Both the position numbers and the translations under genes were made by a program. This document shows, piece after piece, positions 19,268-31,490 of a stretch of DNA of 64,000 nt (positions are counted from its first letter, which is position 1; the number at the start of each line of letters is the position of its first letter). The stretch spans positions 1,550,001 to 1,614,000 of the forward strand of contig NZ_CP054836.1 of the NCBI RefSeq assembly GCF_013358405.1. The letters are read 5' to 3'. Source of the DNA: Oricola thermophila (GTDB lineage Bacteria > Pseudomonadota > Alphaproteobacteria > Rhizobiales > Rhizobiaceae). The notes beneath the pieces were generated by a model that was not told the origin of the DNA, searched no databases, and was given only the letters and a program-made list of their open reading frames with translations.

Positions 19268-20239
19268 TTACCATCGCAGCAAAACGGCTCCCCAAGTAAA
19301 GCCGCCTCCCATTGCTTCCAGCAATACAAGATCGCCTTTCCGGATACGCCCCTCCTCTACCGCGACCGAAAGGGCCAACGGGACCGAAGCCGCCGAGGTA
19401 TTGCCATGGCGATCGACGGTTATGACGACCTTTTCCTCAGGAATTCCCAGCTTTTTGGCGGATGCCTCGATAATCCGGCGGTTTGCCTGGTGCGGAACGA
19501 ACCAATCGATGTCGTCGGCAGTTATCCCGGCAACAGCAAAGGAATCCTCGATCACGTCGGTGATCATGCCGACAGCATGCTTGAAGACCTCGCGTCCCTG
19601 CATGCGCAGATGCCCGACAGTCCTCGTCGTCGACGGTCCGCCGTCGACATACAGCTTTTCCTTGTGGCAGCCGTCCGACCGCAGCTTGCTCGCCAATATC
19701 CCGGTATCCGAGGTCAGTCCCACGCCCTCGGTCGCTTCGAGCACCAGCGCCCCGGCCCCGTCACCGAACAGGACGCAGGTGGTGCGATCTTCCCAATCGA
19801 GCAGGCGTGAAAAGGTTTCTGCGCCTATGACAAGGACACGGCGGGCCATCCCGCCTCGTATGTACAGATCGGCTGTCGCAAGCGCGTAGATGTAACCGCT
19901 GCAAACCGCCTGGACATCGAAGGCCGCGCCGTGATGCATGCCGAGCCGGTTCTGGATGTCGACGGCGGTGGCGGGGAACGTGTTGTTCGGCGTCGACGTC
20001 GCAAGGATGATCAGGTCGATATCGGACGGATCACGCCCGGCGGAGGCAAGCGCGTTGCGTGCGGCCTCTTCGCCAAGCGAGGCCGTTGTCTCGTCGTCGC
20101 CCGCGATATGACGCTGACGAATCCCGGTACGCTGCACGATCCACTCGTCGGAAGTCTCGACGATATGCTCGAAATCCTGATTCGTCATGATGCGCTTCGG
20201 CAGCGCGCGCCCGATACCGGTTACTGCAGATCTGATCAT
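19268..20239 (-). CDS. fabH: Beta-ketoacyl-ACP synthase III
   Basis: Condenses acetyl-CoA with malonyl-ACP to start fatty acid synthesis. The 323-residue protein has the catalytic triad in the expected motifs: Cys113 in [12 protein letters not shown], His in [10 protein letters not shown] and Asn in [11 protein letters not shown]. It starts 12 bases after plsX and is surely co-transcribed with it, linking fatty acid initiation to phospholipid acyl supply. Confidence 0.97.
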   Translation of the reverse strand: MIRSAVTGIGRALPKRIMTNQDFEHIVETSDEWIVQRTGIRQRHIAGDDETTASLGEEAARNALASAGRDPSDIDLIILATSTPNNTFPATAVDIQNRLGMHHGAAFDVQAVCSGYIYALATADLYIRGGMARRVLVIGAETFSRLLDWEDRTTCVLFGDGAGALVLEATEGVGLTSDTGILASKLRSDGCHKEKLYVDGGPSTTRTVGHLRMQGREVFKHAVGMITDVIEDSFAVAGITADDIDWFVPHQANRRIIEASAKKLGIPEEKVVITVDRHGNTSAASVPLALSVAVEEGRIRKGDLVLLEAMGGGFTWGAVLLRW

Positions 20240-20251
20240 GATTCCCGAGAG

Positions 20252-21316
20252 CTACCCTGATGTTTGACCGGGCGCGTCGCTCGATGCTCCGCCGCGCGCA
20301 CGGCGTCCGTGGAAGTTTTGCAGATCGGTCTCGATCTTTTCGAGAAGCGAATTGCGCACCATGTCGTAGCCAACGTCGATCGCGGCCGCGAACCCTTCGT
20401 CGTCCGTACCGCCGTGGCTCTTGATGACGATCCCGTTCAACCCGAGAAAGACACCGCCATTTACCTTGCGGGGATCCATCTTGTCGCGCAGCCGGTTGAA
20501 CGCTCCGCGGGCAAGCAAGTAGCCGATCCGGGCCATCAGCGTACGGCTCATCGCGGCACGCAGATATTCCGCGATCTGCTTCGCCGTACCTTCTGCCGTC
20601 TTCAGCGCGATGTTGCCGGAGAAACCCTCCGTGACAACGACATCAACCGTTCCCTTGCCGAGATCGTCCCCTTCCACGAAGCCGAGATAATCCAGCGTTC
20701 CCAGATCAGCTTCACGCAGCAGCCGCCCGGCTTCCTTTACCTCTTCCTGCCCCTTGATCTCCTCCACGCCGACATTGAGCAATCCCACTGTCGGCCGGCT
20801 CACCTCGATGAGCGCGCGCGCCATCGCGGCCCCCATAACGGAGAAATCGACAAGCTGCTGGGCATCGGCCCCGATTGTCGCGCCGACATCAAGCACGATG
20901 CTCTCGCCGCGCAGCGTGGGCCAGATCGCGGCAATCGCCGGACGCTCGATATCCGCCATCGTCCGCAGGCAGAATTTCGACATGGCCATCAGCGCGCCGG
21001 TATTGCCCGCGGAAACGCAGGTATCGGCGTCACCTGTCTTGACGGCCTCGATCGCCTTCCACATGGACGACTTCCAGCGCCCACGGCGCAAGGCCTGGCT
21101 CGGCTTGTCGTCCATGCTTACGGCAATATCGCAATGCTCGAAGCGCGAGGCCTTCTTCAGCTTCTCGTAGCGATCGAGAACCGGAAGAACCTTGTCCTCC
21201 TGACCATAGAACAGAAAACGCAATTCCGGGTGGCGATCCAGCGACTTTGCCGCACCTGGAATGACGACCGCCGGGCCGAAATCTCCGCCCATCGCGTCAA
21301 TCGAAATTGTTATCAA
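20252..21316 (-). CDS. plsX: Phosphate acyltransferase PlsX
   Basis: Makes acyl-phosphate from acyl-ACP for the PlsY step of phospholipid synthesis. The 354-residue protein has the family N-terminus ([12 protein letters not shown]), [15 protein letters not shown] and [20 protein letters not shown]. It lies downstream of DUF177 and upstream of fabH. The 124-base gap upstream could carry a promoter but no clear element is seen. Confidence 0.97.
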   Translation of the reverse strand: MITISIDAMGGDFGPAVVIPGAAKSLDRHPELRFLFYGQEDKVLPVLDRYEKLKKASRFEHCDIAVSMDDKPSQALRRGRWKSSMWKAIEAVKTGDADTCVSAGNTGALMAMSKFCLRTMADIERPAIAAIWPTLRGESIVLDVGATIGADAQQLVDFSVMGAAMARALIEVSRPTVGLLNVGVEEIKGQEEVKEAGRLLREADLGTLDYLGFVEGDDLGKGTVDVVVTEGFSGNIALKTAEGTAKQIAEYLRAAMSRTLMARIGYLLARGAFNRLRDKMDPRKVNGGVFLGLNGIVIKSHGGTDDEGFAAAIDVGYDMVRNSLLEKIETDLQNFHGRRARGGASSDAPGQTSG

Positions 21317-21440
21317 ACCGTCCGATCCCGTTTCAGTTGTCCGCCCGTGGGCGGTTGGCCGGGCGCGATGGGCCGCGGCGCGCAGACCATAGCCGTTCTG
21401 CCGGATGTCTCAACACCTTATTTTCAGGCCCTTTTTGCTT

Positions 21441-22001
21441 TCACAGCTTATCGCGCAGTCCGGCCAGCCTGGCGAAGGGATTCTCCGATCGATCTTCGCC
21501 CTCGTCGTCGGCGGCACCGACGAATTCTTCCAGTTCGACGCCCGGCGCACGCGGATAGGGATCGATCTCCAGTTCGAAGAACTCTTCCGCCACTGCCCCG
21601 ACATCGATAACGCCGCCCTCGAAGGTTTCCGGCAGATCCGGCCCCTCGGGATCGACAATCAGCGCACCCTCGTCATCAAGCGGCCTCGCGAGGCGCGACC
21701 CCTCGGGCACAAAGACCGCATCGATCTCGACATTGATGTCGGACTTCACCGGATCCAGCGACACGATACATGCCTGCACGATCCGCGCACTGGCCGTTCC
21801 CTGTATCCGCACGCCATCCTTGCGCCAGCGCTTCACGACCAGATCGGCCGTGAATTCGTCCACGGATACCAGTGCATGGGCTTCCGCCAGCGCCGCGCGC
21901 TGCTCGGAGGTCGCCTCGATCCGCACCGGGAAGCCCCCGGACGGAAGAACGGAAACGACAACAGGTCGGGAAATGGGACTGTCGGATTCGGAACCGGTCA
22001 T
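21441..22001 (-). CDS. DUF177 (YceD-like) protein
   Basis: Protein of 186 residues of the YceD/DUF177 family, which in many bacteria accompanies rpmF and plsX and is linked to 23S rRNA or ribosome metabolism. The core includes GVRIQGTASARIVQACIVSLDPVKSDINVEIDAVF split by acidic linkers, and the C-terminus is very acidic then basic (NPFARLAGLRDKL), as in the family. Its start overlaps the upstream chaperone stop by four bases (ATGA), showing operon coupling. Confidence 0.85.
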   Translation of the reverse strand: MTGSESDSPISRPVVVSVLPSGGFPVRIEATSEQRAALAEAHALVSVDEFTADLVVKRWRKDGVRIQGTASARIVQACIVSLDPVKSDINVEIDAVFVPEGSRLARPLDDEGALIVDPEGPDLPETFEGGVIDVGAVAEEFFELEIDPYPRAPGVELEEFVGAADDEGEDRSENPFARLAGLRDKL

Positions 22002-22546
22002 GATCTCTCCAGCGGCAACGGTTCGGCAAAGCGCACGACGCCTGCCAGCAACTCCTCGTCCGGAACATCGGCAAACGACCGCGCGGAGCGGATCATGTAG
22101 TCGGCCAGCGCGGAACGGTCGATGGACTCGGGCGCTTCCGGCGCGATGTTGTGCGCAAGCGCGTTTCCAAGCTCGACGGCATCGCCGGCGTCCAGCGCCG
22201 CCCAGTACCGCCCCATGCGCCCGTAGAACATCCGGGCCAGCTTCTTCATCCGTTTCGGCACACCCGGGTCGCCGACCCCGAGTTCGCGAATCGAATGATC
22301 GACATCCTTGAAGAACTCGTCGAGGACATCCTGAGCCAGCTCATCGGCCGGCGGCGGCGCCGACCGGGCACGATAAAGGAACAGGATGAGATGAAGCCCT
22401 ACGCTCTCGTAACGGCCGAGCGGCGTATCGGGAATGCCCCAGTCGCGAAACAGGACGGGCTGGCGGGCCGCTTCGACCACCGCGCCATAGACCGTATCAA
22501 TGATCCGGCGATTGAGGTTTTTCGGCGAACGCCGAAACAGTGACAT
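21998..22546 (-). CDS. Ubiquinol-cytochrome c chaperone family protein (CBP3-like)
   Basis: Product of 182 residues of the UPF0174/CBP3 family; the eukaryotic homologue assists assembly of cytochrome b in the bc1 complex. Typical sequence includes YGAVVEAARQPVLFRDWGIPDTPLGRYE, LHLILFLYRA and GDPGVPKRMKKLARMFYGRM. ATG 22546 (MSLFRR) is chosen; ATG 22552 is equally possible and neither has a strong ribosome-binding site. It opens the DUF177-plsX-fabH run and is divergent from bamE, a standard rhizobial arrangement. Confidence 0.88.
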   Translation of the reverse strand: MSLFRRSPKNLNRRIIDTVYGAVVEAARQPVLFRDWGIPDTPLGRYESVGLHLILFLYRARSAPPPADELAQDVLDEFFKDVDHSIRELGVGDPGVPKRMKKLARMFYGRMGRYWAALDAGDAVELGNALAHNIAPEAPESIDRSALADYMIRSARSFADVPDEELLAGVVRFAEPLPLERS

Positions 22547-22670
22547 AATCATCGTGCAAACGCACCTTCCGTCGCAGAGGCAGCGCGCTCCGGTACGCTT
22601 GCAACCGTACACGGTTCGCGGTACCGATCCAGACCCCAAGCAGGCCTGTCGGCCGAGATACGTAACGGAG

Positions 22671-23183
22671 ATGATGGTGGCGTCGGAAAAAATCAAGCAC
22701 AGAATGCGTCTGACGAGCGCCCTTCCAGTCGTGCTTGCGGCCGGCGCGGTCGCGCTGGGCGGCTGTTCGAGCACGGGCGTCTTGTCCCCGGCCGAAGTCT
22801 ACAAGCAGGGCTATGTCATTGACGAGCAGACCCTGGCGCTGGTGCCGCCGGGTTCAAGCCGCGAACAGGTGCTCCTGACACTCGGAACACCGACGACGAC
22901 CGAAACCTTCGACAACGAAGTGTTCTACTACATTTCCCAGACCCGGCGGCGCGGTGCGGCCTTCATGAAGGCCAAGCTCGTCGACCAGCGCGTTCTCGCC
23001 GTCTATTTCAACGACGAGGGAACGGTCGAGCGCATCGCAAATTACGGGCTCCAGGACGGAAAGCTGTTCGATTTCATCTCGCGCACGACGCCGACGGGCG
23101 GCCGCGACCAGACCTTCCTTTCGCAGATCCTTTCCGGAACGCTCGGCGGTCCGTCCGCCGAAAGCGTTGTCAGGGGCCTCTGA
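22671..23183 (+). CDS. bamE: Outer membrane assembly factor BamE (SmpA/OmlA)
   Basis: Lipoprotein of the BAM complex. The 170-residue product has a signal peptide with lipobox ALGGC (Cys32), then the SmpA/OmlA domain with QTLALVPPGSSREQVLLTLG, TFDNEVFYYISQ and RVLAVYFNDEGTVERI. The start follows AACGGAG; ATG 22674 or 22704 are alternatives that keep the signal peptide. A strong terminator lies 30 bases after the stop. Confidence 0.9.
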   Translation: MMVASEKIKHRMRLTSALPVVLAAGAVALGGCSSTGVLSPAEVYKQGYVIDEQTLALVPPGSSREQVLLTLGTPTTTETFDNEVFYYISQTRRRGAAFMKAKLVDQRVLAVYFNDEGTVERIANYGLQDGKLFDFISRTTPTGGRDQTFLSQILSGTLGGPSAESVVRGL

Positions 23184-23212
23184 CCGATACCGGTCACAGG
23201 CAGCCTAAAGAA

Positions 23213-23240
23213 AAAGCCGGCGGATCGCTCCGCCGGCTTT
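23213..23240. terminator. Bidirectional terminator between bamE and hppA
   Basis: A 12-bp perfect stem, AAAGCCGGCGGA (23213-23224) with TCCGCCGGCTTT (23229-23240), and a four-base loop. On the minus strand it is followed by TTTTCTTT, so it ends hppA transcription well; on the plus strand it serves bamE. Confidence 0.9.
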
Positions 23241-23262
23241 CTCGTCTCGTGCGTTGCGCAGA

Positions 23263-25395
23263 TCAGTGCGCCAGGATCGCCAGCAGCAACAGCGCCACAA
23301 TGTTGGTGATCTTGATGGCCGGGTTGACGGCGGGACCGGCGGTGTCCTTGTAGGGATCGCCAACGGTATCGCCGGTCACCGACGCCTTGTGCGCCTCGGA
23401 CCCCTTCTCGTGCTTGACGCCATCCTTGTCGACGAAGCCGTCCTCGAAGGACTTTTTCGCGTTGTCCCAGGCGCCGCCGCCCGAGGTCATCGAGATGGCG
23501 ACGAACAGGCCGTTGACAATCACGCCAAGCAGCATGGCGCCCAACGCGGCAAATGCCGAGGCCTTCGATCCGGAAATCAGCAGCACGCCGAAATAGACGA
23601 CCAGCGGAGCGAGGACCGGCAGCAGCGACGGAATGATCATTTCCTTGATCGCGGCCTTGGTCAGGATGTCGACCGCACGGGCGTAGTCCGGACGGTCCTT
23701 GCCTTCCATGATACCCGGCTTCTCGCGGAACTGACGGCGCACTTCCTCGACGATCGAGCCGGCTGCACGCCCCACTGCTGTCATGGCGATGCCGCCGAAC
23801 AGGTAGGGGATCAGGCCACCGAAGATGAGGCCCGCAACAACGTAGGGATTGGACAGCGAGAAGGAGATGTCGCCCATACCCTGGAAGTAGGTGAACCGGT
23901 CGGAGTTCTCGACAAAGAACGCGAGGTCGTTCGAGTAGGCGGCGAACAGAACCAACGCGCCGAGGCCTGCGGAACCGATCGCGTAGCCCTTGGTGACGGC
24001 CTTGGTCGTGTTACCAACCGCGTCGAGCGCGTCCGTCGACCTGCGAACTTCCGGATCGAGACCCGACATTTCGGCAATACCGCCAGCGTTGTCGGTGACC
24101 GGGCCGAAGGCGTCGAGAGCGACGATCATGCCGGCGATGCCGAGCATGGCCGTAACCGCGATACCGGTGCCGAACAGGCCGGCCAGCTGGAAGGTCCCGA
24201 TAATGCCGCCGACGATGACGATCGCGGGAAGCGCCGTTGACTCGAGCGACACGGCAAGACCCTGGATCACGTTGGTGCCGTGGCCTGTCACGGATGCCTG
24301 CGCGATCGAGACCACCGGACGTTTGCCGGTACCGGTGTAGTACTCGGTAATCACAACGATCAGAGCCGTGACGAGGAGGCCGACAACACCGCAGATGAAC
24401 AGGTTGGTGCCGGTGATGACCGAACCGTCCGCAAGCACTATATCGCCCCAGCCAACGGTCAGCGACGTGGCGCCACCGAGGCCGATGACCGACAGGATGC
24501 CGGTGACGATCAGTCCCTTATAGAGTGCGCCCATGATCGAGCCGTTGGCGCCGAGCTTGACGAAGAAGGTACCGATGATCGACGTGATGATCGACGCGCC
24601 GCAGATTGCCAGCGGGTAAACCATCACCGATTCGAGGATATCGGTGCCGGCGAAGAAGATCGCGCCGAGAACCATGGTGGCAACGACAGTCACCGCGTAG
24701 GTCTCGAACAGGTCCGCGGCCATGCCTGCGCAGTCGCCGACATTGTCGCCGACGTTGTCAGCGATGGTCGCCGGGTTGCGCGGATCGTCTTCCGGAATGC
24801 CTGCTTCCACCTTGCCGACGAGGTCTCCGCCGACGTCCGCACCCTTGGTGAAGATGCCGCCGCCGAGACGGGCAAAGATGGAGATCAGCGATGCGCCGAA
24901 GCCGAGTGCGACAAGCGCGTCGATAACCGTACGATCATTTGCCGGAACGATGATCTCGGTCAGCACGTAGTAGTAGACCGCAACGCCGAGCAGCGCGAGG
25001 CCGGCGACGAGCATGCCGGTGATCGCGCCCGCCTTGAAGGCGATGCCGAGACCCGCCGCCAGACTGTGCGAAGCGGCCTGCGCAGTGCGCACATTGGCGC
25101 GGACAGAAACGTGCATGCCGATATAGCCGGCAACGCCGGACAGGACGGCGCCGATAAGGAAGCCGAACGCGGCTTCCGCGGTCAGCAGCAGCCATGTCGC
25201 GACGAAAACAATCGCCCCGACAACGGCGATCGTCGTGTACTGACGGTTTAGATAAGCCTGCGCGCCCTCCCGGATCGCTCCCGCGATCTCCTGCATCCGC
25301 GCATTTCCCTGGTCAGCGGCCAGGACCGACTGCGTTGCCCAGATCGCATAGACGATCGAAAGCAGTCCGCAAGCGATGACAGCTAGAAGAACCAT
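23263..25395 (-). CDS. hppA: Membrane H+-translocating pyrophosphatase, K+-insensitive type
   Basis: Inner-membrane pump that couples pyrophosphate hydrolysis to proton export. The 710-residue protein has about 16 membrane helices and the substrate-binding block [21 protein letters not shown] followed by the acidic [21 protein letters not shown]. The K+-sensitivity position in [10 protein letters not shown] is lysine, which marks the K+-independent H+ type. C-terminal [17 protein letters not shown] is intact. The 154-base gap upstream carries no gene. Monocistronic with its own terminator. Confidence 0.96.
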   Translation of the reverse strand: MVLLAVIACGLLSIVYAIWATQSVLAADQGNARMQEIAGAIREGAQAYLNRQYTTIAVVGAIVFVATWLLLTAEAAFGFLIGAVLSGVAGYIGMHVSVRANVRTAQAASHSLAAGLGIAFKAGAITGMLVAGLALLGVAVYYYVLTEIIVPANDRTVIDALVALGFGASLISIFARLGGGIFTKGADVGGDLVGKVEAGIPEDDPRNPATIADNVGDNVGDCAGMAADLFETYAVTVVATMVLGAIFFAGTDILESVMVYPLAICGASIITSIIGTFFVKLGANGSIMGALYKGLIVTGILSVIGLGGATSLTVGWGDIVLADGSVITGTNLFICGVVGLLVTALIVVITEYYTGTGKRPVVSIAQASVTGHGTNVIQGLAVSLESTALPAIVIVGGIIGTFQLAGLFGTGIAVTAMLGIAGMIVALDAFGPVTDNAGGIAEMSGLDPEVRRSTDALDAVGNTTKAVTKGYAIGSAGLGALVLFAAYSNDLAFFVENSDRFTYFQGMGDISFSLSNPYVVAGLIFGGLIPYLFGGIAMTAVGRAAGSIVEEVRRQFREKPGIMEGKDRPDYARAVDILTKAAIKEMIIPSLLPVLAPLVVYFGVLLISGSKASAFAALGAMLLGVIVNGLFVAISMTSGGGAWDNAKKSFEDGFVDKDGVKHEKGSEAHKASVTGDTVGDPYKDTAGPAVNPAIKITNIVALLLLAILAH

Positions 25396-25549
25396 TACCG
25401 TTTCCTTTGATCTCCCCGGGCCCGAATTCCCCTCCCAGGCCCTTCAGGTACGATCGGCAGCGCAACTACACGCCCCGATGTTCAGGCATTGGTAGTTTAC
25501 CGCGCAAGTCGAGGTCAAGCGGATAGAAGTACCGGTCCAGCGGGAAATC

Positions 25550-26788
25550 CTATTCGCCGGCCTGTGACGCAGCGGAACGGCGCGATGCGACTGCCAGAAG
25601 CCCGAGCAATGTCAGACAAAAGGCGGCAACGGGAAAGACGATCCAGTTGAGCATTTCCCAGCCAAAGACATTCAGCGTGAAGCCGGACATCAGCGAGGCG
25701 AAAGCGACCGTGGAGAACAGCAGGAAGTCATGCAGACCCTGCACCTGGTTCTTCTCGCTGGCATGATAGGAGTCGGTCAGCATCGCCGTCGAACCGATGA
25801 AGGCGAAATTCCAGCCGACCCCGAGAAGGACCAGCGCCGTCCAGAACTGCCAAAGCGCGATGCCCGACAGGGCGACGACAGAGCAGCCGACCAGCAGGAG
25901 CATGCCGACGGCAACGATGCGTTCCTTGCCGAACTGCGCGATCAGGCGCCCGGTCACGAAGCTCGGCGCAAACATCGCCATGACGTGGAAGGAAATGCCG
26001 AGCGCGGCCTCGTCCGTCGTGAAGCCGCACCCCACCATCGCCAGCGGCGCGCCTGTCATGACGAAGCTCATCAGCGCATAGGATCCGACGCCGCAGGCAA
26101 AGGCGACGATGAAACGCGGCTGAAGAATGATCCTGGCAAGCGGCCGCGGCGGCGGCCCGGAAACCGCATTCTCGCCCACCTTGTCCCGGCCGACATTCAG
26201 GGTGGACAGTATGCCGACACCGAGCAGACCGAGCCCGATCAAGGCCACGAAAGCACCCGCATATTGGACCGGATCGAACAGGTCGCGAGTCCACACGACG
26301 GCCTGGGGGCCGATGACCGCGGCAAAGACCCCGCCGCCGAGGACCCAGGAGATAGCCCTCGGCCTGAAACGGGGCGGCGCATTGTCTGCGGCCGCAAAAC
26401 GGTATTGCTGCACGAACGACCCGCCCATGCCGATCACGAGCAGGCCGGTGGCAAACAGCCAGAAATTGAGCTGGAACAGCGCGATCGCCGCAATGGCACC
26501 GCCAAGCGCCGTCACCATCGCGCCCGACATGAAGCCGACGCGGCGGCCGAGCATGCGCATCAGCAACGCGGCCGGCAGCGCACCGAGCGCGACACCGACA
26601 TTGAACCCGGTGACCGGCGCGGTGGCGAAGGACGGGTCGGCATCGTTCACGACGAGCAGATATTGCCCGGCCAGCCCGCCAAGCGAAATCGAGATCGGCG
26701 CAGCCGCCCCGACAACGGATTGCGCCACTGCAAGCGTGAGCGCCGTGCGCCTGGCCGCTGCCTCCCGTATTTCGCCGTCTGTCGTCAT
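25550..26788 (-). CDS. MFS transporter
   Basis: Major facilitator superfamily protein of 412 residues with 12 predicted helices. The loop 2-3 signature is partly visible ([15 protein letters not shown]). Nothing in the sequence identifies the substrate. The ATG at 26788 overlaps the nusB stop by four bases (ATGA), so it is translationally coupled to the riboflavin/nusB operon; a link to flavin export is possible but unsupported. Confidence 0.85.
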   Translation of the reverse strand: MTTDGEIREAAARRTALTLAVAQSVVGAAAPISISLGGLAGQYLLVVNDADPSFATAPVTGFNVGVALGALPAALLMRMLGRRVGFMSGAMVTALGGAIAAIALFQLNFWLFATGLLVIGMGGSFVQQYRFAAADNAPPRFRPRAISWVLGGGVFAAVIGPQAVVWTRDLFDPVQYAGAFVALIGLGLLGVGILSTLNVGRDKVGENAVSGPPPRPLARIILQPRFIVAFACGVGSYALMSFVMTGAPLAMVGCGFTTDEAALGISFHVMAMFAPSFVTGRLIAQFGKERIVAVGMLLLVGCSVVALSGIALWQFWTALVLLGVGWNFAFIGSTAMLTDSYHASEKNQVQGLHDFLLFSTVAFASLMSGFTLNVFGWEMLNWIVFPVAAFCLTLLGLLAVASRRSAASQAGE

Positions 26789-27270
26789 GTCCCGGCCCGT
26801 TTCTCCTTCGCGATCCTGTCGAGCACCGCATTGACCATCCTCGGCTCTTCGCCCTCCTCGTAGAAGGCGCGCGCGATGTCGACATACTCCGAAATCACGA
26901 CGGCGGGCGGAACGTCCTTGACCGCGGTCAATTCCCACGCCCCTGCCCTGAGTATCGCGCGCAACGTCGAATCCAGCCGCGAAAGCGGCCAGTCGCCGGT
27001 CAGCGCGTTGCGAAGGACCGGGTCGAGCTGCTTCTGTTGCGCAACAACGCCGGACAGGATCGACCTGAACCAGCCAGGATCGGCCTCGCGATACAGCAAC
27101 CCGTCGATCTCCTTGCCGAGACGAAAGGCCTCGTACTCGGCGGCGGTCTCAAGCACGCCGCTTCCCGACAGGTCCATCTGGTAGAGCGCCTGCACGGCCG
27201 CCAGACGCGCCGCGCCGCGCTTGTTGGCCGGCTTGGCGGCCGGTTTTTTTCGGGAATCAGTCATCGACAC
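26785..27270 (-). CDS. nusB: Transcription antitermination factor NusB
   Basis: RNA-binding antitermination factor, 161 residues, which works with NusE (S10) on rRNA operons. After a basic N-terminal extension the all-helical fold is visible ([63 protein letters not shown]). It overlaps ribH by 14 bases, the classic ribH-nusB pairing. Confidence 0.97.
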   Translation of the reverse strand: MSMTDSRKKPAAKPANKRGAARLAAVQALYQMDLSGSGVLETAAEYEAFRLGKEIDGLLYREADPGWFRSILSGVVAQQKQLDPVLRNALTGDWPLSRLDSTLRAILRAGAWELTAVKDVPPAVVISEYVDIARAFYEEGEEPRMVNAVLDRIAKEKRAGT

Positions 27271-27703
27271 TCATCTGCCGGCGCAGTTCAATCATCGTCA
27301 GGGCGGCCCTTGCGGCGAATCCGCCCTTGTCCTTCTCCTCGCGGCGCGCCCGCGCCCAGGCCTGCGCCTCGTTCTCCACGGTGAGAATGCCGTTTCCGAT
27401 GGCCACGGCCCCGTCAACGGCGAGTTCCATCAAGGCACGGCTGGATTCGTTTGCGACGATTTCGAAGTGATAGGTCTCGCCACGAATGACGACGCCCAGC
27501 GCAACGAATCCGTCATAGTGGCGGTCACCCTCGATCGCGAAGGAGATCGCCGCCGGAACTTCGAGTGCGCCCGGCACGGTGACGACATCCCAGGTCGCGC
27601 CGGCCTCTTCGAGCGCAGCTGTCGCGCCCTCGAGCAGCGCTTCGGACAAGCCCTCGTAGAAGCGCGCTTCCACGATCAGCAAATGCGGTGCATCATCGGC
27701 CAT
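27257..27703 (-). CDS. ribH: 6,7-dimethyl-8-ribityllumazine synthase
   Basis: Penultimate enzyme of riboflavin synthesis. The 148-residue protein shows [20 protein letters not shown] and [26 protein letters not shown], which include the substrate-binding and catalytic histidine region. It lies between ribE and nusB on the minus strand and overlaps nusB. Confidence 0.97.
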   Translation of the reverse strand: MADDAPHLLIVEARFYEGLSEALLEGATAALEEAGATWDVVTVPGALEVPAAISFAIEGDRHYDGFVALGVVIRGETYHFEIVANESSRALMELAVDGAVAIGNGILTVENEAQAWARARREEKDKGGFAARAALTMIELRRQMSVDD

Positions 27704-27742
27704 GAAGGGGAACTCCGGAGCGTTTGGGTTTCGGGCGGTGGC

Positions 27743-28369
27743 CTACGCCTCTTTGGCGTGGTCCGCAAGGCGATTCATGTAGCGTTCGACATAGCGCGCC
27801 ATCTGGTCGACCTCCAGGTTCACTGCGTCTCCCGCGGCCCGCTCGCCCCAGGTCGTCACCGCCAGGGTATGGCGGATCAGCAGCACATCGAACACGTCGC
27901 CTTCCACCGAATTGACGGTCAGCGAGGTTCCGTCCAGCGCCACCGATCCCTTCGGCGCGATGTAACGGGACAATTCCGCCGGCGCCTCGATCCGGAAGCG
28001 GACCGCCTCCCCCTCCTCCTCGCGCCCCAGGATTACCGCCTTGCCGTCCACGTGGCCGGACACCATGTGCCCGCCGAACTCGTCGCCCGCCTTCATGGCG
28101 CGCTCGAGGTTGATGCGCGTGCCCTCCTGCCAGGCGGAGGCGGTGGTGAGCCGCAATGCCTCCTCCCACGCCTCGACCTCGAACCAGCGCTCGTTGGAAC
28201 CGGTGTCCGGCAAGGCGACGACCGTGAGGCACACCCCGGCACAGGCAATCGAGGCCCCGATCTCAATGGTGGCAGGATCGTAAGCCGTCCCGATGCGTAT
28301 CCGCCTGCCCTTCGGGCGGTCGGTCACGGCGGCTATGCGGCCTATGTCGGTAACGATCCCGGTAAACAT
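27743..28369 (-). CDS. ribE: Riboflavin synthase
   Basis: Dismutates two lumazine molecules to riboflavin. The 208-residue protein has two tandem lumazine-binding domains; each shows the family pattern (MFTGIVTDIGR ... ACAGVCLTVV; then HMVSGHVDGKAVI ... VALDGTSLTVNSV). The ATG at 28369 follows AGGAGA and overlaps the ribD stop by one base (TGATG). Confidence 0.96.
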   Translation of the reverse strand: MFTGIVTDIGRIAAVTDRPKGRRIRIGTAYDPATIEIGASIACAGVCLTVVALPDTGSNERWFEVEAWEEALRLTTASAWQEGTRINLERAMKAGDEFGGHMVSGHVDGKAVILGREEEGEAVRFRIEAPAELSRYIAPKGSVALDGTSLTVNSVEGDVFDVLLIRHTLAVTTWGERAAGDAVNLEVDQMARYVERYMNRLADHAKEA

Positions 28370-29475
28370 CACTTCTCCTGCACGAATTCGAAACAACGAT
28401 CGGCACCGAACCTCCATTTCCCTGCGGGAACGTAGCCCGCCGGAAGGCTGGCGCGCCCGACGGGCGCGGCAATGCCGTTCGGACCAATCCTAACATCGCT
28501 CTCGAACAGGAGGATACGATCCGCCAGCCCCTCGTCGAGAAAGGCCCGGGCGACACCGGCTCCGCCTTCCACCAGAAGATTCGTGATCCCCAGTGCCGCG
28601 AGATCCTCGAGCAGCTCGGGCAACGCCACGCGGCCCTCATGCTCCTCGCAGGCGATCAGCCGCGCACCCGCACCTTCGAGATGCCGCGCATTCCCCGACT
28701 CCGGCGCAATCGTCGCAATGGCAAGCGGGGCCAGATCGATCGAGCGCACCAGCCGCGATTCAAGAGGCAGGCGCGCCCGGCTGTCGAGAACGATGCGCAT
28801 GGGCGAGCGGTCGCCAAGTCCGGGCAGCCGGCAGGTCAGCTGCGGATCGTCGGCCAGTGCCGTGCCGATGCCGACCAGAATCGCGTCATGTTCCGCCCGC
28901 ATCACGTGGCTTTGCGCGCGGGCGACCTCTCCGGTGATCGGGACCTGGCCTTCGCCTTCCCGGCCGATCATGCCATCGGCCGACACCGCCAGTTTCAAGG
29001 TCAACCGGCAACGCTTCCTCGCGGAACGGGTCAGGTAGCCGGACAGGACCGATCCGGCCTCGTCGGCCATGACTCCGGATACAACCTCGATACCCCCGTC
29101 GCGCAGGATCCGGTAGCCGTTTCCCGACACGCGCGGATCGGGATCGGTCGCCGCGGCCACGACGCGCGCCACGCCTGCCGCCACCAGCGCCTCTGCGCAG
29201 GGCGGCGTGCGTCCGTGATGAGCGCACGGCTCCAGCGTCACATAGGCCGTCGCACCGCGCGCGCGCTCGCCCGCCTCGGCAAGCGCGATCGTCTCGGCAT
29301 GGGGACGACCTCCGACGGCGGTCACGCCGCGGCCGACGATGACCGGGCCGTCGCCCGTGTCGGCCACGATCAGCGTTCCGACCGACGGATTGGTTCCGGT
29401 GCGGCCAAGGTGACGGCGCGAGTAGCGGATGCAGGCCGCCATGAAACGGCGGTCGAGTTCGGTCGTGGTGTCCAT
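28369..29475 (-). CDS. ribD: Bifunctional riboflavin deaminase/reductase
   Basis: Carries out the second and third steps of riboflavin synthesis. The 368-residue protein has an N-terminal deaminase with zinc motifs HAETIALAEAG and PCAHHGRTPPCAEAL (about residues 1-145). A DHFR-like reductase follows (LTLKLAVSADGMIG ... HDAILVGIGTALADDPQLTCR ... LLVEGGAGVARAFL). I looked for an FMN riboswitch upstream and saw none; the gap to nrdR is only 18 bases. Confidence 0.96.
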   Translation of the reverse strand: MDTTTELDRRFMAACIRYSRRHLGRTGTNPSVGTLIVADTGDGPVIVGRGVTAVGGRPHAETIALAEAGERARGATAYVTLEPCAHHGRTPPCAEALVAAGVARVVAAATDPDPRVSGNGYRILRDGGIEVVSGVMADEAGSVLSGYLTRSARKRCRLTLKLAVSADGMIGREGEGQVPITGEVARAQSHVMRAEHDAILVGIGTALADDPQLTCRLPGLGDRSPMRIVLDSRARLPLESRLVRSIDLAPLAIATIAPESGNARHLEGAGARLIACEEHEGRVALPELLEDLAALGITNLLVEGGAGVARAFLDEGLADRILLFESDVRIGPNGIAAPVGRASLPAGYVPAGKWRFGADRCFEFVQEK

Positions 29476-29493
29476 AGCGGCGCGAAAGTGGAG

Positions 29494-29988
29494 CTATTCC
29501 ACGCCCGGCGCAAGCGGCTCTTCGTCCTCCGGCGGCAAATTGCCGCCGAGTTCGCCGAGGAGATCCTGAAAGTCCTGCGGATCGCGGAAGTTCTTGTAGA
29601 CGGAGGCGAAGCGGACATAGGCGACGTCGTCCATGCCTTTCAGCGCCTCCATGACCAGCGTTCCGATATGCTCGGCAGCGATATCCTGCTCGCCGGAACT
29701 TTCCAGCTGACGAACGATGCCGGAAACGGCGCGCTCCACCCTCTCGGGATCGATCGGACGCTTGCGCAATGCCACCTCGAACGACCGGGCGAGCTTGTCC
29801 CGGTCGAACGGCACCTTGCGACCGCTCTTCTTGATCACGTAGAGATCGCGGAGCTGGACGCGCTCGAAGGTCGTGAATCTGCCCCCGCAATCCGGACAGA
29901 CACGGCGTCGGCGGATCGCCACCCCGTCTTCCGCGGGGCGACTATCCTTAACCTGCGTATCCAGGGACTGGCAAAACGGGCAGCGCAT
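29494..29988 (-). CDS. nrdR: Transcriptional repressor NrdR
   Basis: ATP/dATP-sensing repressor of ribonucleotide reductase genes. The 164-residue protein has the zinc ribbon (MRCPFCQS ... [15 protein letters not shown]) and the ATP-cone ([22 protein letters not shown]). It sits between glyA and ribD, a frequent alphaproteobacterial order; the acidic C-terminal tail is lineage-variable. Confidence 0.96.
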   Translation of the reverse strand: MRCPFCQSLDTQVKDSRPAEDGVAIRRRRVCPDCGGRFTTFERVQLRDLYVIKKSGRKVPFDRDKLARSFEVALRKRPIDPERVERAVSGIVRQLESSGEQDIAAEHIGTLVMEALKGMDDVAYVRFASVYKNFRDPQDFQDLLGELGGNLPPEDEEPLAPGVE

Positions 29989-29997
29989 GTGCGCTTG

Positions 29998-31317
<1,320 letters not shown>

Positions 31318-31435
31318 CGGTTTCATTCCTTTCCGGGAAACGGGAGAAATCCATTAGCGCGGGCGCATTATCACGTATCCCGCCGCACTTCCATTGCCTG
31401 ATCGCGAATTGGTTCCAGCCGGTTCCCGACAGCCG

Positions 31436-31466
31436 GAAAAAGAAAATGCCGGCACGAGGCCGGCAT
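31436..31466 (-). terminator. Terminator downstream of the L,D-transpeptidase gene
   Basis: On the minus strand ATGCCGGC-CTCGT-GCCGGCAT is followed by TTTCTTTTT, a good rho-independent signal 25 bases after the transpeptidase stop. The stem occupies 31446-31466. It separates this gene from glyA. Confidence 0.88.
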
Positions 31467-31490
31467 GGAAGAAGGCCCGACGCAAGACGG

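Noticed and set aside
29476..29493. FMN riboswitch before the riboflavin genes
   Set aside because: Only 18 bases separate nrdR and ribD, and no RFN-like conserved blocks are seen upstream of glyA, ribD or ribE.
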